DNA of 64,000 nt from assembly GCA_963711465.1 (NCBI GenBank), contig CAVQEG010000001.1:124001-188000 (forward strand), read 5' to 3'. Below are positions 50,118 to 62,448 of the stretch, in pieces. The notes below the pieces were generated by a model. The model was not told where the DNA came from. It searched no databases and saw only the letters and a program-made list of their open reading frames with translations. Positions within the stretch are counted from its first letter, which is position 1, and the number at the start of each line of letters is the position of its first letter. The DNA is from CAVQEG01 sp963711465 (GTDB lineage: Bacteria; Bacteroidota; Ignavibacteria; OLB7). The position numbers and the translations under genes were made by a program.

Positions 50118-51758
50118 CTACATTCGGTCCGGCGCGGTGATACCAAGGACCTGCAGACCGTTGCCGAGCGTCGTGCGCACTGCGTCGAGCAGCCGCATCC
50201 GAGCGTCGCGCTCGGCCTCCGTGTCGGCGCCGACGATGCGATGTTCGTGGTAGAACCTGTGGAAGGCCGCCGAGAGCTCCCGGAGGTATTCCGCAACGAT
50301 CTGCGGTTCCAGCGCCCTTGCCGCACGCTCGAGCGTCTCGGGAAAGGCGAGGATCTGCTTGATGAGCGCCAGCTCCTCCTCGTTGACCAGCGGTGCCAGC
50401 GACGCCGACGGATCGAGCTCGACGTGCTCCTGCTGCGCGTGCCGCAGCACCCCCGCAATCCGCGCGTGCCCGTATTGCAGGTAGTACACCGGGTTCTTCT
50501 CCGACTGCTCCCGTGCGAGATCCAGGTCGAACTCCAGATGGGTGCCCGCGCTGCGCATGATGAAGAAGAACCGCACGACGTCGGCGCCCAGCTCCTCGAT
50601 CAGCTGGTCGAGCGAAAGTGACTTTCCGGTGCGCTTCGACATCTTCACCTCCTCACCGCCCTCGAAGAACGACACCATCTGGTTCAACACGACCTTCGTT
50701 TTCTCCGGGTCGAGTCCGAGCATCGACAACGCCGCCTTCACATCCGGTATCGCGGCGACGTGATCGTGGCCGAAGATGTCGACGATCAGCTCGAATCCGC
50801 GGCGGTACTTCTCACGGTGGTAGGCGATGTCAGGCAACCGATAGGTGGGCTCGCCGTTGGAGCGGACGATCACCCGATCCTTCTCGAGCCCCATTTCCTC
50901 CAGCTTCAGCCAGACCGCGCCGTCCTTTTCATAGGTCCGACCGGCAGCCGTCAGGTCATCGAGGACCTCGGTGATCTTTCCCTCCGAATACAGCGAGTCC
51001 TCGTTGTAGAACACGTCGAATTCGATCCCGAGCTTCTCGAGCGTCGAGCGGATGCGAGCGAAGTTCCACTCCTCACCGAACTTCTGCATGACCGCCAGGT
51101 TCTCCTCGGATTCCTCCACCAGCCCGTCGCCGCGTTCGGCGAGAAGTGCCTCGGCGATTTCGCGAATGTACTCGCCGTGGTATCCGTCTTCGGGGAACGT
51201 CACCTCTCGTCCGAGCTGCTCCAGATAGCGGGCATGAATCGACCGCGCGAGATTGCGCATCTGATTGCCCGCGTTGTTGAAGTAGTACTCCCGAGTGACG
51301 TCGTGGCCGGTCCACTCCAGGATATTGGCGATCGTGTCGCCGAGCGCGGCTCCGCGGCCGTGGCCGGTGTGCAGCGGCCCGGTCGGATTGGCGCTGACGT
51401 ATTCGACATTGGTCCTGATCCGGCCGCCCATCGACGTGCGCCCGTAGCGGTCGCCCTCGGCGATCATCTCCTCGAGGCGGAGATGGAAGAACGCGGGGGT
51501 GAAGCGGATGTTGATGAATCCGGGGCCGGCGATGTCGACTCCCGACACGAATCGCTCGTCGAGATCGAGGTGGTCGACCAGCTCCTCGGCAATCGCCCTC
51601 GGCGACTTTTTCAGCTCGCGTGCCAGACCGAGCGCGACGCTCGTGGCCAGGTCGCCGTGCTCCGGCTGCCGCGGATGTTCCAGAACGATGTCGGTGCCTT
51701 CGCCGGCGCCGATCTGCGCCAGCGCCCGCTCGAGAAACGGCTGGATATACTGCTTCAT
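50118..51758 (-). CDS. argS: Arginyl-tRNA synthetase
   Basis: 546 residues, a full-length class I synthetase that charges tRNA-Arg. NVEYVSANPTGPLHTGHGRGAALGD holds the HIGH motif variant HTGH, and VKMSKRTGKSLSLDQL stands at the KMSKS position. The anticodon-binding DALR domain lies at the C-terminus (FHRFYHEHRIVGAD...ARMRLLDAVRTTLGNGLQVLGI). It is the last gene of a reverse operon with rsfS. A tRNA-Arg gene is 1 kb away. Confidence 0.97.
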   Translation of the reverse strand: MKQYIQPFLERALAQIGAGEGTDIVLEHPRQPEHGDLATSVALGLARELKKSPRAIAEELVDHLDLDERFVSGVDIAGPGFINIRFTPAFFHLRLEEMIAEGDRYGRTSMGGRIRTNVEYVSANPTGPLHTGHGRGAALGDTIANILEWTGHDVTREYYFNNAGNQMRNLARSIHARYLEQLGREVTFPEDGYHGEYIREIAEALLAERGDGLVEESEENLAVMQKFGEEWNFARIRSTLEKLGIEFDVFYNEDSLYSEGKITEVLDDLTAAGRTYEKDGAVWLKLEEMGLEKDRVIVRSNGEPTYRLPDIAYHREKYRRGFELIVDIFGHDHVAAIPDVKAALSMLGLDPEKTKVVLNQMVSFFEGGEEVKMSKRTGKSLSLDQLIEELGADVVRFFFIMRSAGTHLEFDLDLAREQSEKNPVYYLQYGHARIAGVLRHAQQEHVELDPSASLAPLVNEEELALIKQILAFPETLERAARALEPQIVAEYLRELSAAFHRFYHEHRIVGADTEAERDARMRLLDAVRTTLGNGLQVLGITAPDRM

Positions 51759-51858
51759 GTCAGGGGAACGCGAATACTGTCTGGAGGTGTTTGAATCCGA
51801 TCACGATACGATCCCGGCCCGTTCTCCGGTGTAACGAAGGGTTCGGGTGGTGGAGCGT

Positions 51859-52266
51859 TCAGTTACCGCCGTCGCGCCGCACGGGCATCTCGTCGACCAC
51901 TTCTTCACGCCCGGCATCAGCCCACAGCTTCTCGATCTTGTAGAACTCGCGTGCGTCGGTGAGGAACAGGTGTACGACGACGTCGACGAAGTCGATGATG
52001 ATCCACTGGTTGTTGCGCCAGCCCTCACTCTTGTAGGGCTTCGTCCCGAGCTCGAGCGTTCCATCGACGACGGCATCGGCGATCGCCTTCAGGTGCGTAT
52101 CGGAATCGGCCGAGGCGATCACGAAGAATTGCGCGAAGTCCGTCAGCGAGCGGATATCGAGGATGACGACGTTCTTCGCCTTCTTCTCGATCAGCATTCG
52201 CGCGCAGGAGTGCGCGAGTTCGTGCGGATCGAGTGCTGATGCCGCGTGTTGTCGACGTGTGTCCAT
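51859..52266 (-). CDS. rsfS: Ribosomal silencing factor RsfS (Iojap/YbeB)
   Basis: 135 residues from the ATG at 52266. KAKNVVILDIRSLTDFAQFFVIASADSDTHLKAIADAV and GWRNNQWIIIDFVDVVVHLF are the RsfS signature. It binds ribosomal protein uL14 on the 50S subunit and blocks subunit joining in starved cells. Gap of 28 nt from the LytR_C gene upstream and 100 nt to argS. Confidence 0.95.
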   Translation of the reverse strand: MDTRRQHAASALDPHELAHSCARMLIEKKAKNVVILDIRSLTDFAQFFVIASADSDTHLKAIADAVVDGTLELGTKPYKSEGWRNNQWIIIDFVDVVVHLFLTDAREFYKIEKLWADAGREEVVDEMPVRRDGGN

Positions 52267-52294
52267 TGTTCGATCGGAGCGTGCAGACGGGATC

Positions 52295-52825
52295 CTAGTG
52301 AAGCGGGCGGAGGCGGAGGTAGTCCTCGCCGATGACGACGGTGGCCCGCAGATACAGAGAGCTGTCGATATCGGTCTCGACGTTTCGGCGATCGATGCCC
52401 AGTGCGTAGGCGACTTTGTAGGCTGACTCAAGGTCGCCCACGCGGTCGATCACCTTTGAGGTCGGCTCCAGCGAAGGAGCGTTGCCATACTCGGGAACGT
52501 CGAAGCGGCGCGCCCGGAGAAACTCGGTGATACGGGCGGCCATGCCGTCGACGCCGCACGCGTTGATCACGTTCACCTGAATCTGCTCGCCTTCGTGAAC
52601 GAGCGAATCGGTGACGCCGACGGTCGGATCGACACGGGGTCGCAGCAGATTGCGTTCCACGAGTCCGTAGGCAAGCAGCACGACGATGACGCCGAAGACG
52701 GAGGTGATCGCCACGTAGGGAAGCCGGCGGCGGCGGCGCGGGACGTCAGGTCGCTCCGTCGGCTCGTCGGCGCGCTGCAGATCGCGCAGTCGCGTGGGCC
52801 GTGGTCGCTCATCGTCGCCGGGCAT
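52295..52825 (-). CDS. LytR C-terminal-domain membrane protein
   Basis: 176 residues from the ATG at 52825 (GTG at 52828 adjoins it). A basic cytoplasmic tail, one membrane segment (PYVAITSVFGVIVVLLAYGLV), then a LytR_C domain (IQVNVINACGVDGMAARITEFLRARRFDV...VIDRVGD...ATVVIGEDYLRL). The LytR_CpsA_Psr catalytic domain is missing, so it is a stand-alone LytR_C protein, often encoded beside rsfS in this group. Start and the upstream stop overlap as TGATG. Confidence 0.88.
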   Translation of the reverse strand: MPGDDERPRPTRLRDLQRADEPTERPDVPRRRRRLPYVAITSVFGVIVVLLAYGLVERNLLRPRVDPTVGVTDSLVHEGEQIQVNVINACGVDGMAARITEFLRARRFDVPEYGNAPSLEPTSKVIDRVGDLESAYKVAYALGIDRRNVETDIDSSLYLRATVVIGEDYLRLRPLH

Positions 52826-53856
52826 CACTGCGGCGTCCCTCCCGCGTACAACGTTTCGAGTTCGTCGAAGTACCCACCCGGCAGCGCACTGCTCAGGAAG
52901 TCGCGTTCGGAATCCCAGAACGACAGCAGCGACCGCCGCGATTCCCCGCGCTGCAGATTGACGATCACCATTGCAGCGGCGTTGAAGAGTTCGACGTCCC
53001 GGTCGACGGCATCCGGGTCATCCGACGTCATGTAGTCGTCATCGCCTGCGATTGAATCGTGTCCCGGACCACCATGCAGCATGACCGAATCGCGGAGCTG
53101 CCGGTAGTGCGCCAGGCGCGGCGCGAGCAGCGTGCGGAAGTACTCCGAATGCTCAGAGCCGACGTTGCGGTACCGTCCGTCCTCGTAGGCGTACAGCTTC
53201 GACGCGTAGACGACCGCCTCTGAGTGCGGGGCGAACATCGGCCACAGTTCGTCGTGCAGGACGATCGCTCGTCCGTTCACGCCCTTGAGCGTGGTGAGTT
53301 CGGGATCACCCCGGGAGCTGCGGAAGACGGGTCTGACACGTCCGGAGTCACCCGAGTAGATGCGCAGGCCCTGGCTGGCGACCATGTCGTTGCCGCCGGA
53401 GGTGGTGAACACCAGAAGGTCGGGAATGCGGTCACCGGTGGCATCCATCAGACGAATGGTCGCGCCCCACTCGAGCGTGTCGCGTACGACGATCGACCAT
53501 GCGCGGCTGAGCGTATCGAACCGATAGATCTCGAGCAGATCGCACCGGGCTTCTTCGGGTCGGTACTGGTCGTCTCCCAGACTCGTGACCACGTGTTCGA
53601 TCCGTCCGTCGTCGTCGAGATCGACCGCGAGGGTCGTGTCGAGGTGTCGCCCATGGTCGAACGACGGTACGGGGAACCGCAGGTCGTAGACGGTCGCCGA
53701 CGAGTCGACCGACGGCGTCGCGGGTACGTCCGCCGGCCGATCCGGGACGCACGCCTGCAGCAGCGCCGACACCGCAGCGACGGCGGCGAGGAGGAGACGA
53801 GCCCTCGTTCGCACACTCTGAGCGGCTGATACGGAACTTGGGAACCGAGGAATCAT
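52825..53856 (-). CDS. Putative lipoprotein of unknown function
   Basis: 343 residues. The N-terminus has a basic region, then LLLAAVAAVSALLQAC, a lipobox with Cys ~36. DLDDDGRIEHVV and DATGDRIPDLLVF resemble FG-GAP/VCBS-type DxDxDGxxD loops, and the remainder is beta-rich with a helical end. Probably anchored to a membrane on the periplasmic side. First gene of the lipoprotein-LytR_C-rsfS-argS operon. Confidence 0.75.
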   Translation of the reverse strand: MIPRFPSSVSAAQSVRTRARLLLAAVAAVSALLQACVPDRPADVPATPSVDSSATVYDLRFPVPSFDHGRHLDTTLAVDLDDDGRIEHVVTSLGDDQYRPEEARCDLLEIYRFDTLSRAWSIVVRDTLEWGATIRLMDATGDRIPDLLVFTTSGGNDMVASQGLRIYSGDSGRVRPVFRSSRGDPELTTLKGVNGRAIVLHDELWPMFAPHSEAVVYASKLYAYEDGRYRNVGSEHSEYFRTLLAPRLAHYRQLRDSVMLHGGPGHDSIAGDDDYMTSDDPDAVDRDVELFNAAAMVIVNLQRGESRRSLLSFWDSERDFLSSALPGGYFDELETLYAGGTPQ

Positions 53857-54138
53857 TACGGCGGGGCGTAGTTCGAAGTATCGATGATCGAGGTCTCTCT
53901 GCGCGCGGCACGTCGCAGTCGGAGCCCAGCAGAACCCCGCTCACGCGCGCTGCGCCTGCGAGTCGTGGCGGGCAGCACACTTCGCGCAGTCGATCGTGGG
54001 AGATACGGTTCAGGCGGAAACACAATGTCGCCGGCGGCCTGGCGCAACCGGCAAATACAAACGGGCGGCCGAACGCGTCGATCACGTCGCGCTCAACCAC
54101 CCGTGTTCGTACTCTCGTCCCGACGGGGAGGGGCGTGC

Positions 54139-54327
54139 TCAGACCTCGGGTTCCGACTCCTTCTTCCTCGCCTGCACATCGTTGCGGATATCCTGGGCGA
54201 GCTGACGCAGCTCCTGCATGTGCTTGCGGACGCGGACGCCGGCCGCCTTGTTCCCCTTCACGTAGAATTTCTCGAAGTCCTTCTCGTAGCTGTCGACGAG
54301 GTTCTTCAACTGATTGAACAGATCCAT
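54139..54327 (-). CDS. Histone H1-like protein Hc1 family
   Basis: 62 residues from the ATG at 54327, fixed by AGGAGGA 7 nt upstream; the open frame to 54381 has no support. The sequence FNQLKNLVDSYEKDFEKFYVKGNKAAGVRVRKHMQELRQLAQDIRNDVQ fits the short Hc1-type proteins of Bacteroidota and Chlorobi. These compact DNA in a manner like chlamydial Hc1, though the role outside chlamydiae is less sure. Just downstream of uvrA on the same strand; an AT-rich stretch (54433-54460) may be its promoter. Confidence 0.88.
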   Translation of the reverse strand: MDLFNQLKNLVDSYEKDFEKFYVKGNKAAGVRVRKHMQELRQLAQDIRNDVQARKKESEPEV

Positions 54328-54488
54328 GGACGCATCCTCCTGGATAGGTGTAGGACTTTCAGATACCACCATGCCGTCCACCGGTTACCCGATGCAGGGG
54401 CATCGCCGGATGGTGAATCATTGTTTCCCGCCGAAAAATAAGGGTCGAATATACGAAGTCGGGGAAAACGAACGAAGAATGAAGATTT

Positions 54489-57506
<3,018 letters not shown>

Positions 57507-57752
57507 CGATTGCGGGGTTCCCTGCGGCCGACGGGGCCGTGAGGAGGGGATACGGGCATGGAAGCGGTTTGAGAAACCGAACAATTTAACGCAGCGGCCC
57601 GTTGAGCGTCAAGGAATTACCCGCCGGCGACGACGCGCGATCGAGCGCCGCGCACAGTGCAGACAGTGCCCGGCGAAGAATCCGCCCCGGGAGGCGTCGC
57701 AGCAGCGGGGTGAGGTCAAACCGGCCGTACACAAATCATCATCGACTCAACC

Positions 57753-58475
57753 ATGAACAACCATCTGCTCAACCGCCTTACACGCGCTGCGTTCGGGGGC
57801 GCCCTCGTCCTGGCGCTGGCCGCCGGTGTAGGCGCATGTTCGTCGGACAATCCCGTCGAACCCCCGGCACCGACCTACAGCACCATCACCGTCTTCTCTG
57901 CCAACCCCAACTTCAGTTCCGTGGACTTCCAGTCCGGATCGAACACCGCTGTCGGTGTCGGCTATGGAACATCCAAGACGATGCAGGCCGAGAACGCAGT
58001 CTCCACGGCCGTTACCGCAAAGCAGCCGAGCGGCGTGCAGATCGGCCAGGCGCTGGTCAACGTCGACTCTACCCGTTCGGTCTGGGTGTTCGCCGGCGTC
58101 GACGCCAGCGGCAATAACGAGGTGTTCGGACGATCCGACACGCTGCCGCATGCATCTGTGAGCTCGCCATGGGTCCGCGTCGTCAACGTGACGTCGACCA
58201 CCGGTTCGGTCGATCTGCACGTCGACAGCCCGACGGGCATCTTCATCGCCAAGGGGATCGCATACAAGGAAGCCAGCGAGTTCACAACGGGCGTCAGCTC
58301 GGCGAACACGCAGCTGGTGGTGACACCGAGCGGTCGTACCGATTCGACGCTCGCGGTGATATCGCTCGCCGATACGCTCGCCAACGGCAAGTACTACACG
58401 GTCGTGGTCTACGGCAACAACGCCGCGCTTCAGGACCAGTACAAGGTCAAGGCGCAGGTTCTGCACGAGCCGTGA
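57753..58475 (+). CDS. DUF4397-type lipoprotein
   Basis: 240 residues with lipoprotein signal peptide FGGALVLALAAGVGAC (lipobox Cys ~29) followed by SSDNPVEPP. The body has a repeated beta-rich VRVVNVTSTTGSVDLHVDSPTG...TVVVYGN pattern, typical of DUF4397, a surface protein domain of unknown role. No promoter recognised; a strong terminator follows. Confidence 0.78.
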   Translation: MNNHLLNRLTRAAFGGALVLALAAGVGACSSDNPVEPPAPTYSTITVFSANPNFSSVDFQSGSNTAVGVGYGTSKTMQAENAVSTAVTAKQPSGVQIGQALVNVDSTRSVWVFAGVDASGNNEVFGRSDTLPHASVSSPWVRVVNVTSTTGSVDLHVDSPTGIFIAKGIAYKEASEFTTGVSSANTQLVVTPSGRTDSTLAVISLADTLANGKYYTVVVYGNNAALQDQYKVKAQVLHEP

Positions 58476-58505
58476 GCACCAGCGGCACGAAGCATCCAAG
58501 GCACG

Positions 58506-58542
58506 CGGCCGCGTCCGGTTTCCGGACGCGGCCGTTTTCGTT
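58506..58542 (+). terminator. Rho-independent terminator
   Basis: A 13-bp perfect stem (58506-58518 with 58522-58534), loop TTT, then TTTTCGTTT. It ends the DUF4397 lipoprotein transcript. Confidence 0.92.
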
Positions 58543-58552
58543 TGGGGACCTA

Positions 58553-58581
58553 TTGCGCCGGCGAAGGCCGGGTCGTATAAT
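58553..58581 (+). promoter_or_regulatory. Candidate promoter TTGCGC-N17-TATAAT
   Basis: TTGCGC at 58553-58558 and TATAAT at 58576-58581, with a 17-nt spacer, lie 80 nt upstream of the EF-G-like gene and directly after a terminator. The -10 match is perfect; the -35 is weak. Confidence 0.4.
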
Positions 58582-58661
58582 GATCGAATCTGCCGACTCC
58601 AGAGAACCTCGCATTCGCCGCAAATCCTTCCATTTACGACTACATAGTACGGAGGTGCCCC

Positions 58662-60809
58662 GTGGCCCAGGTAACCAGCAGTGAGATGATCCGCAACATT
58701 GTTCTTACCGGACATGGCGGGTCGGGCAAGACCACCCTCGCCGAAGCGATGCTCTTCGCAGCCAAGGAGACGAACAGGATGGGGAAGGTCGAGGACGGGA
58801 GCACCGTCAGTGACTACCACCATGACGAAGTCGAGCGGGGAATCTCGCTCATCATGGCGATGATGCACGCCAACTGGCGTGATCACAAGCTCAACATCGT
58901 GGACGTGCCCGGGTTCCCGGATTTCATCGGAGAGATGAAGGCAGCCGTTCGGGTGGCCGATACCATGGTGATGACCGTCGACGCCTCGACCGGCGTCGGG
59001 TTCGGCGCCGACTCGGCCTGGGAGTTCGCCCGCGAAGTCGGAATTCCCGTCATCTTCACCCTCACGAAGGTCGGCACCGAGCAGGCGCACTTCGAGGAGA
59101 CCGTCGAATATCTCCGTGACCACTTTTCCCGCGACATCGTTCCGCTGGAGTACCCGCTCTACGAATCGAAAAAGCTCGTCGGCACCGTCGACATCCTGTC
59201 GATGAAGTGCATGCGCTACCAGGACGACGGCTCGCACGTCGACGGCGAGATTCCCGAGGGTGTGGCCGACTGGTGCACCAAACTGCGCGAACGTCTCGTC
59301 GAAACGCTCGCCGAGTCGGATGAGGATCTCATGAACGCCTTCTTCGAGGCCGGTTCGCTCACCGACGAGCAGATTCGCAAAGGTATCCGCACCGCGCTGA
59401 TGTCGCGTCGGATCTATCCGCTGTTCGCCGTCTCCAGCACCGGCAACGTCGGCGTCACGCCGCTGATGGACTTCGTCGTCGAGTACTGCCCGTCTCCGGT
59501 GGAAATGCCGGCACCGATCGCCGTCAAGGACAACAACGGCGGCAGCCAGATCGACCTGCCGAAGACCTCCGATGGCGATCCTGTCCTCTTCGTCTTCAAG
59601 ACCGTCTCGGAGCCGCACGTCGGAGAGCTGTCGTTCTTCCGCGTGATGACCGGCAACGTGCACGCGGGACTCGACCTGGTGAACACGTCGAATTCCACCA
59701 CCGAGCGGATCAACCAGATCTTCGTCGTCAACGGGAAGAATCGACAGGAGGTGGAGCGGCTGAATTTCGGCGACATCGGAGCGGTGGTGAAGATGAAGAA
59801 CACGCATACGAACGACACGCTGGCGCCGAAGGGCAACGAGGTGAAGATTCCCACCATCTGGTTCCCCTCTCCCATCGCCGATGCCGCCGTCTCGCTCAAG
59901 GGCAAGGGTGATGAAGCGAAGGTGAGCGAGGGCTTGCATCTGATGCACGAGGAGGATCCGACGTTCAACGTCTATCAGGATCCCGAATCACACCAGACGG
60001 TCATCTCGGGACTCGGGGAACTGCACCTGGAGGTGATCCTCAAGCGTCTGCAGTCGCGCTACAATGTCGAGGTGGAAATGAAGCCGCCTCGCATTCCCTA
60101 TCGCGAGACCATCCGCGCGGCGACCCAGGAGAGCTATCGGCACAAGAAGCAGACGGGCGGCGCCGGACAGTTCGCCGAGGTGCACCTGTACATCGAACCA
60201 TGGGAAGAGGGCAAGGCAGTGCCGAGTCAGTATCCGGTTCGCGGCGAGGAACTCATCGAGCTCAGCTGGGGAGGAAAGCTGCACTTCGTCAACTCGATCG
60301 TCGGCGGTGCGATCGACGCGCGCTTCATTCCGGCCGTGCGCAAGGGCGTCATGGAGATGATGGGTCGCGGTGTGGTCGCCGGCTACCCGATCACCAACGT
60401 CCGTGTGGTGCTCTACGATGGAAAGATGCACCCGGTCGATTCCAATGAGAACGCGTTCAAGACGGCCTCGCGAATGTGCTTCCGAAACGGATTCCGCAAG
60501 TGCCGTCCGCAGCTGATGGAGCCGATCTACACCGTCGACATCTCGGTGCCGACCGAGACCATGGGCGACGTGATGGGCGATCTCTCGAGCCGCCGGGGGC
60601 AGATCATGGGAATGGATACCAAGGGCTCAGCGCAGGTGATAAAGGCGACCGTGCCGCTGGGAGAACTCTACGGGTATGCCGCCCGGCTTCGCGGCCTAAC
60701 GTCGGGTCGCGGCAGCTACACTCGCGAGTTCAACCACTACTCGGAGGTGCCGAAGGAGGTCGAGCAGAAGATCGTCGCCGGGGCGGAACTCGAGGAGGAA
60801 GAGGCGTAG
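58662..60809 (+). CDS. Elongation factor G-like translational GTPase (EF-G2 type) with altered G motifs
   Basis: 715 residues from GTG at 58662 with GGAGG (58652-58656) in front. It has all EF-G domains: G domain, EF-Tu-like domain II, and the III-V block ending RGSYTREFNHYSEVP. P-loop GHGGSGKT (~17-24) is intact. The G3 motif is DVPGFPDF (~81-88) instead of DTPGHVDF, so the catalytic His is Phe ~85. The guanine-specificity NKxD is TKVG (~135-138). It may bind or hydrolyse GTP poorly or with changed specificity. This differs from canonical FusA, which must be elsewhere in the genome. Confidence 0.92.
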   Translation: MAQVTSSEMIRNIVLTGHGGSGKTTLAEAMLFAAKETNRMGKVEDGSTVSDYHHDEVERGISLIMAMMHANWRDHKLNIVDVPGFPDFIGEMKAAVRVADTMVMTVDASTGVGFGADSAWEFAREVGIPVIFTLTKVGTEQAHFEETVEYLRDHFSRDIVPLEYPLYESKKLVGTVDILSMKCMRYQDDGSHVDGEIPEGVADWCTKLRERLVETLAESDEDLMNAFFEAGSLTDEQIRKGIRTALMSRRIYPLFAVSSTGNVGVTPLMDFVVEYCPSPVEMPAPIAVKDNNGGSQIDLPKTSDGDPVLFVFKTVSEPHVGELSFFRVMTGNVHAGLDLVNTSNSTTERINQIFVVNGKNRQEVERLNFGDIGAVVKMKNTHTNDTLAPKGNEVKIPTIWFPSPIADAAVSLKGKGDEAKVSEGLHLMHEEDPTFNVYQDPESHQTVISGLGELHLEVILKRLQSRYNVEVEMKPPRIPYRETIRAATQESYRHKKQTGGAGQFAEVHLYIEPWEEGKAVPSQYPVRGEELIELSWGGKLHFVNSIVGGAIDARFIPAVRKGVMEMMGRGVVAGYPITNVRVVLYDGKMHPVDSNENAFKTASRMCFRNGFRKCRPQLMEPIYTVDISVPTETMGDVMGDLSSRRGQIMGMDTKGSAQVIKATVPLGELYGYAARLRGLTSGRGSYTREFNHYSEVPKEVEQKIVAGAELEEEEA

Positions 60810-60841
60810 GAAGATCCCCGAGAAATTTCAGCCGGACGGAG

Positions 60842-60880
60842 CATCCCGCGCACACTGTTCGTGCGCGGGATGTTCCGTTT
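60842..60880 (+). terminator. Terminator after the EF-G-like gene
   Basis: A 12-bp perfect stem (60842-60853 with 60861-60872) with a 7-nt loop is followed by TTCCGTTT. Confidence 0.85.
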
Positions 60881-60883
60881 GGT

Positions 60884-60899
60884 GGCGTACATGTACGCC
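60884..60899. repeat. 16-bp perfect palindrome GGCGTACATGTACGCC
   Basis: An exact palindrome 12 nt after the EF-G terminator stem. It might be an operator or dimer-binding site, but no gene starts nearby. Confidence 0.6.
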
Positions 60900-61312
60900 G
60901 AAGCCGGAATGAACCTTTCTCTTCCGACGTGTCGGCAGTGACCGGGCGAACGAAACGTTTTGAGAACACCGTTGGACTTCCCGCGGCGGCGAGGCCGACG
61001 CATCGAGGTTTCTCCGACGGAGACGATGATCCATTCCGTCGTTGGCAGCGGATGGAGTGGTCGCGGTGCCATACCGGCCCCGCGTTCGTGACCGGATCGG
61101 TCACGATCCGCGGATATGTGCGCACAACGTTCGAGGCAGCGTTGGCCTCCCGACCGACCGAAGGGTGCACGTTCGTACGATCGTTCAGACAATTCCGGTG
61201 ACCCGTGTCGAGGATCCGATCGTCGACTCGGGAGTGCGGCAGCCGTTGTGCCCAGCGACTCTGCCGAACCGATTCCGTCGAGCGTTGCCGGCAAATCCAT
61301 CAACGTGAACGA

Positions 61313-61348
61313 AGAACCCCCCGTCGGCTCGGGCCGACGGGGGGTTCT
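61313..61348 (-). terminator. Terminator after rlpA
   Basis: A 16-bp perfect stem (61313-61328 with 61333-61348) with a TCGG tetraloop, 80 nt past the rlpA stop on the reverse strand. No clear T-run, but the stem is the longest in the window. Confidence 0.8.
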
Positions 61349-61428
61349 CATGGAATTCGGTTAACCGGTCTGCGAAGAGGCTCCGCATTCGCCGGCGGCG
61401 ACCGCAGTCAGCGACCGCTGGAGACTAC

Positions 61429-62352
61429 TCACTCTCCGCCGGCCAGCAGCACACCGTCGAGCGGTGCAAGCGCGCCGCCGTCGAACTGCAGTGCCGTTGC
61501 GTGCGGATAGTCCTGCGCCAGCTCCACGGCGAGACTCTCGCTGGAGACGCCACGGTTGAACAGTCCGACACTGACCGAGTACGCGACGTGCGAACCCGTT
61601 CGAGTCTCCACGAGAAACGTCGGGCGGTCACCGTCGCGAAGGTGGTCGTAGAGCGCCACGGCGGCGTCGAAGGTATTGAAATCGGCCACCTTGACGGTGA
61701 AGCCGTGTGGGACCACGACGCGGGCGTCGGCGTCGAAGGTGCGGATGCGCGAGACGCTGCCGTCAGGGTTGTTCACCTGCACGATGTCGCTGCCGTTGCG
61801 CGGGAAGATCTCCAGCCGACCGCTCGTCGTTCCGCGTCCGTGCATGCCGAGTTCGCGGGCGGCTGCCTCAGAGAGGTCGAGGACGCGACCTCGGACGTAC
61901 GGTCCACGGTCGTTGATCCGCACCAGCACCGCATGATCGGTACGGGTGTCGACCACGCGGACGATCGTTCCGAAGGGAAGCGACTTGTGGGCGGCGGTCA
62001 TCATGTTCTGATCGAATCGTTCACCGTTGGCGGTGCGACGTCCGTTGAAACCGGGGCCGTACCAGCTGACACGACCGTTGATCACGCGAGTCGGGCTGAC
62101 CGGATCGAGGTAACTGGTGTCGAACGGCTGCGGTGCACTTGTGCTGGCCGCGTAGAGTGAGTCGACGTCTATTGGTCCATGGGCCGCGGTGGCCGTGCTG
62201 GGTCCGGAGTTCGAATCGCCTGCGTCGGACGTGGTGCCGAGGGCGAGTGCCGTTGCGAGTACGGCTGCCAGGCCGAAGACCACCAGCAGGGCGGTGGCGA
62301 CCAGGCGCCGGTACGTAGTTGTAGCTGTCGAAAGCGGTCTGGTTGGGGTCAT
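61429..62352 (-). CDS. rlpA: RlpA-like septal ring lytic transglycosylase with SPOR domain
   Basis: 307 residues from the ATG at 62352, fixed by AGGAGGTG upstream. One N-terminal membrane segment (LVATALLVVFGLAAVLATALAL), a linker, then the double-psi beta-barrel with GRVSWYGPGFNGRRTANGERFDQNMMTAAHKSLPFGTIVRV and NDRGPYVRGRVLDLSEAAA. The C-terminal ~75 residues form a SPOR domain (FTVKVADFNTFDAAVALYDHL) that binds denuded peptidoglycan at the septum. It cleaves or remodels peptidoglycan during division. Confidence 0.92.
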   Translation of the reverse strand: MTPTRPLSTATTTYRRLVATALLVVFGLAAVLATALALGTTSDAGDSNSGPSTATAAHGPIDVDSLYAASTSAPQPFDTSYLDPVSPTRVINGRVSWYGPGFNGRRTANGERFDQNMMTAAHKSLPFGTIVRVVDTRTDHAVLVRINDRGPYVRGRVLDLSEAAARELGMHGRGTTSGRLEIFPRNGSDIVQVNNPDGSVSRIRTFDADARVVVPHGFTVKVADFNTFDAAVALYDHLRDGDRPTFLVETRTGSHVAYSVSVGLFNRGVSSESLAVELAQDYPHATALQFDGGALAPLDGVLLAGGE

Positions 62353-62448
62353 CAACCACACCTCCTGAGGTAGTTGGACAATGGTGCCTATCACGGTGTG
62401 TGCCCGCTGATAGACGACCAAATTATCCCCGGAGGGTGCCCGCCAGAC

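Larger units (their letters stand above)
60810..61428. other. 619-bp gene-free stretch with two terminators and a palindrome
   Basis: The ends of two convergent genes, the EF-G-like gene and rlpA, face each other here. Open frames present (for example 61042-61308) give Arg/Ser-rich translations and no family motif. The structural elements within are listed separately. Confidence 0.55.
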
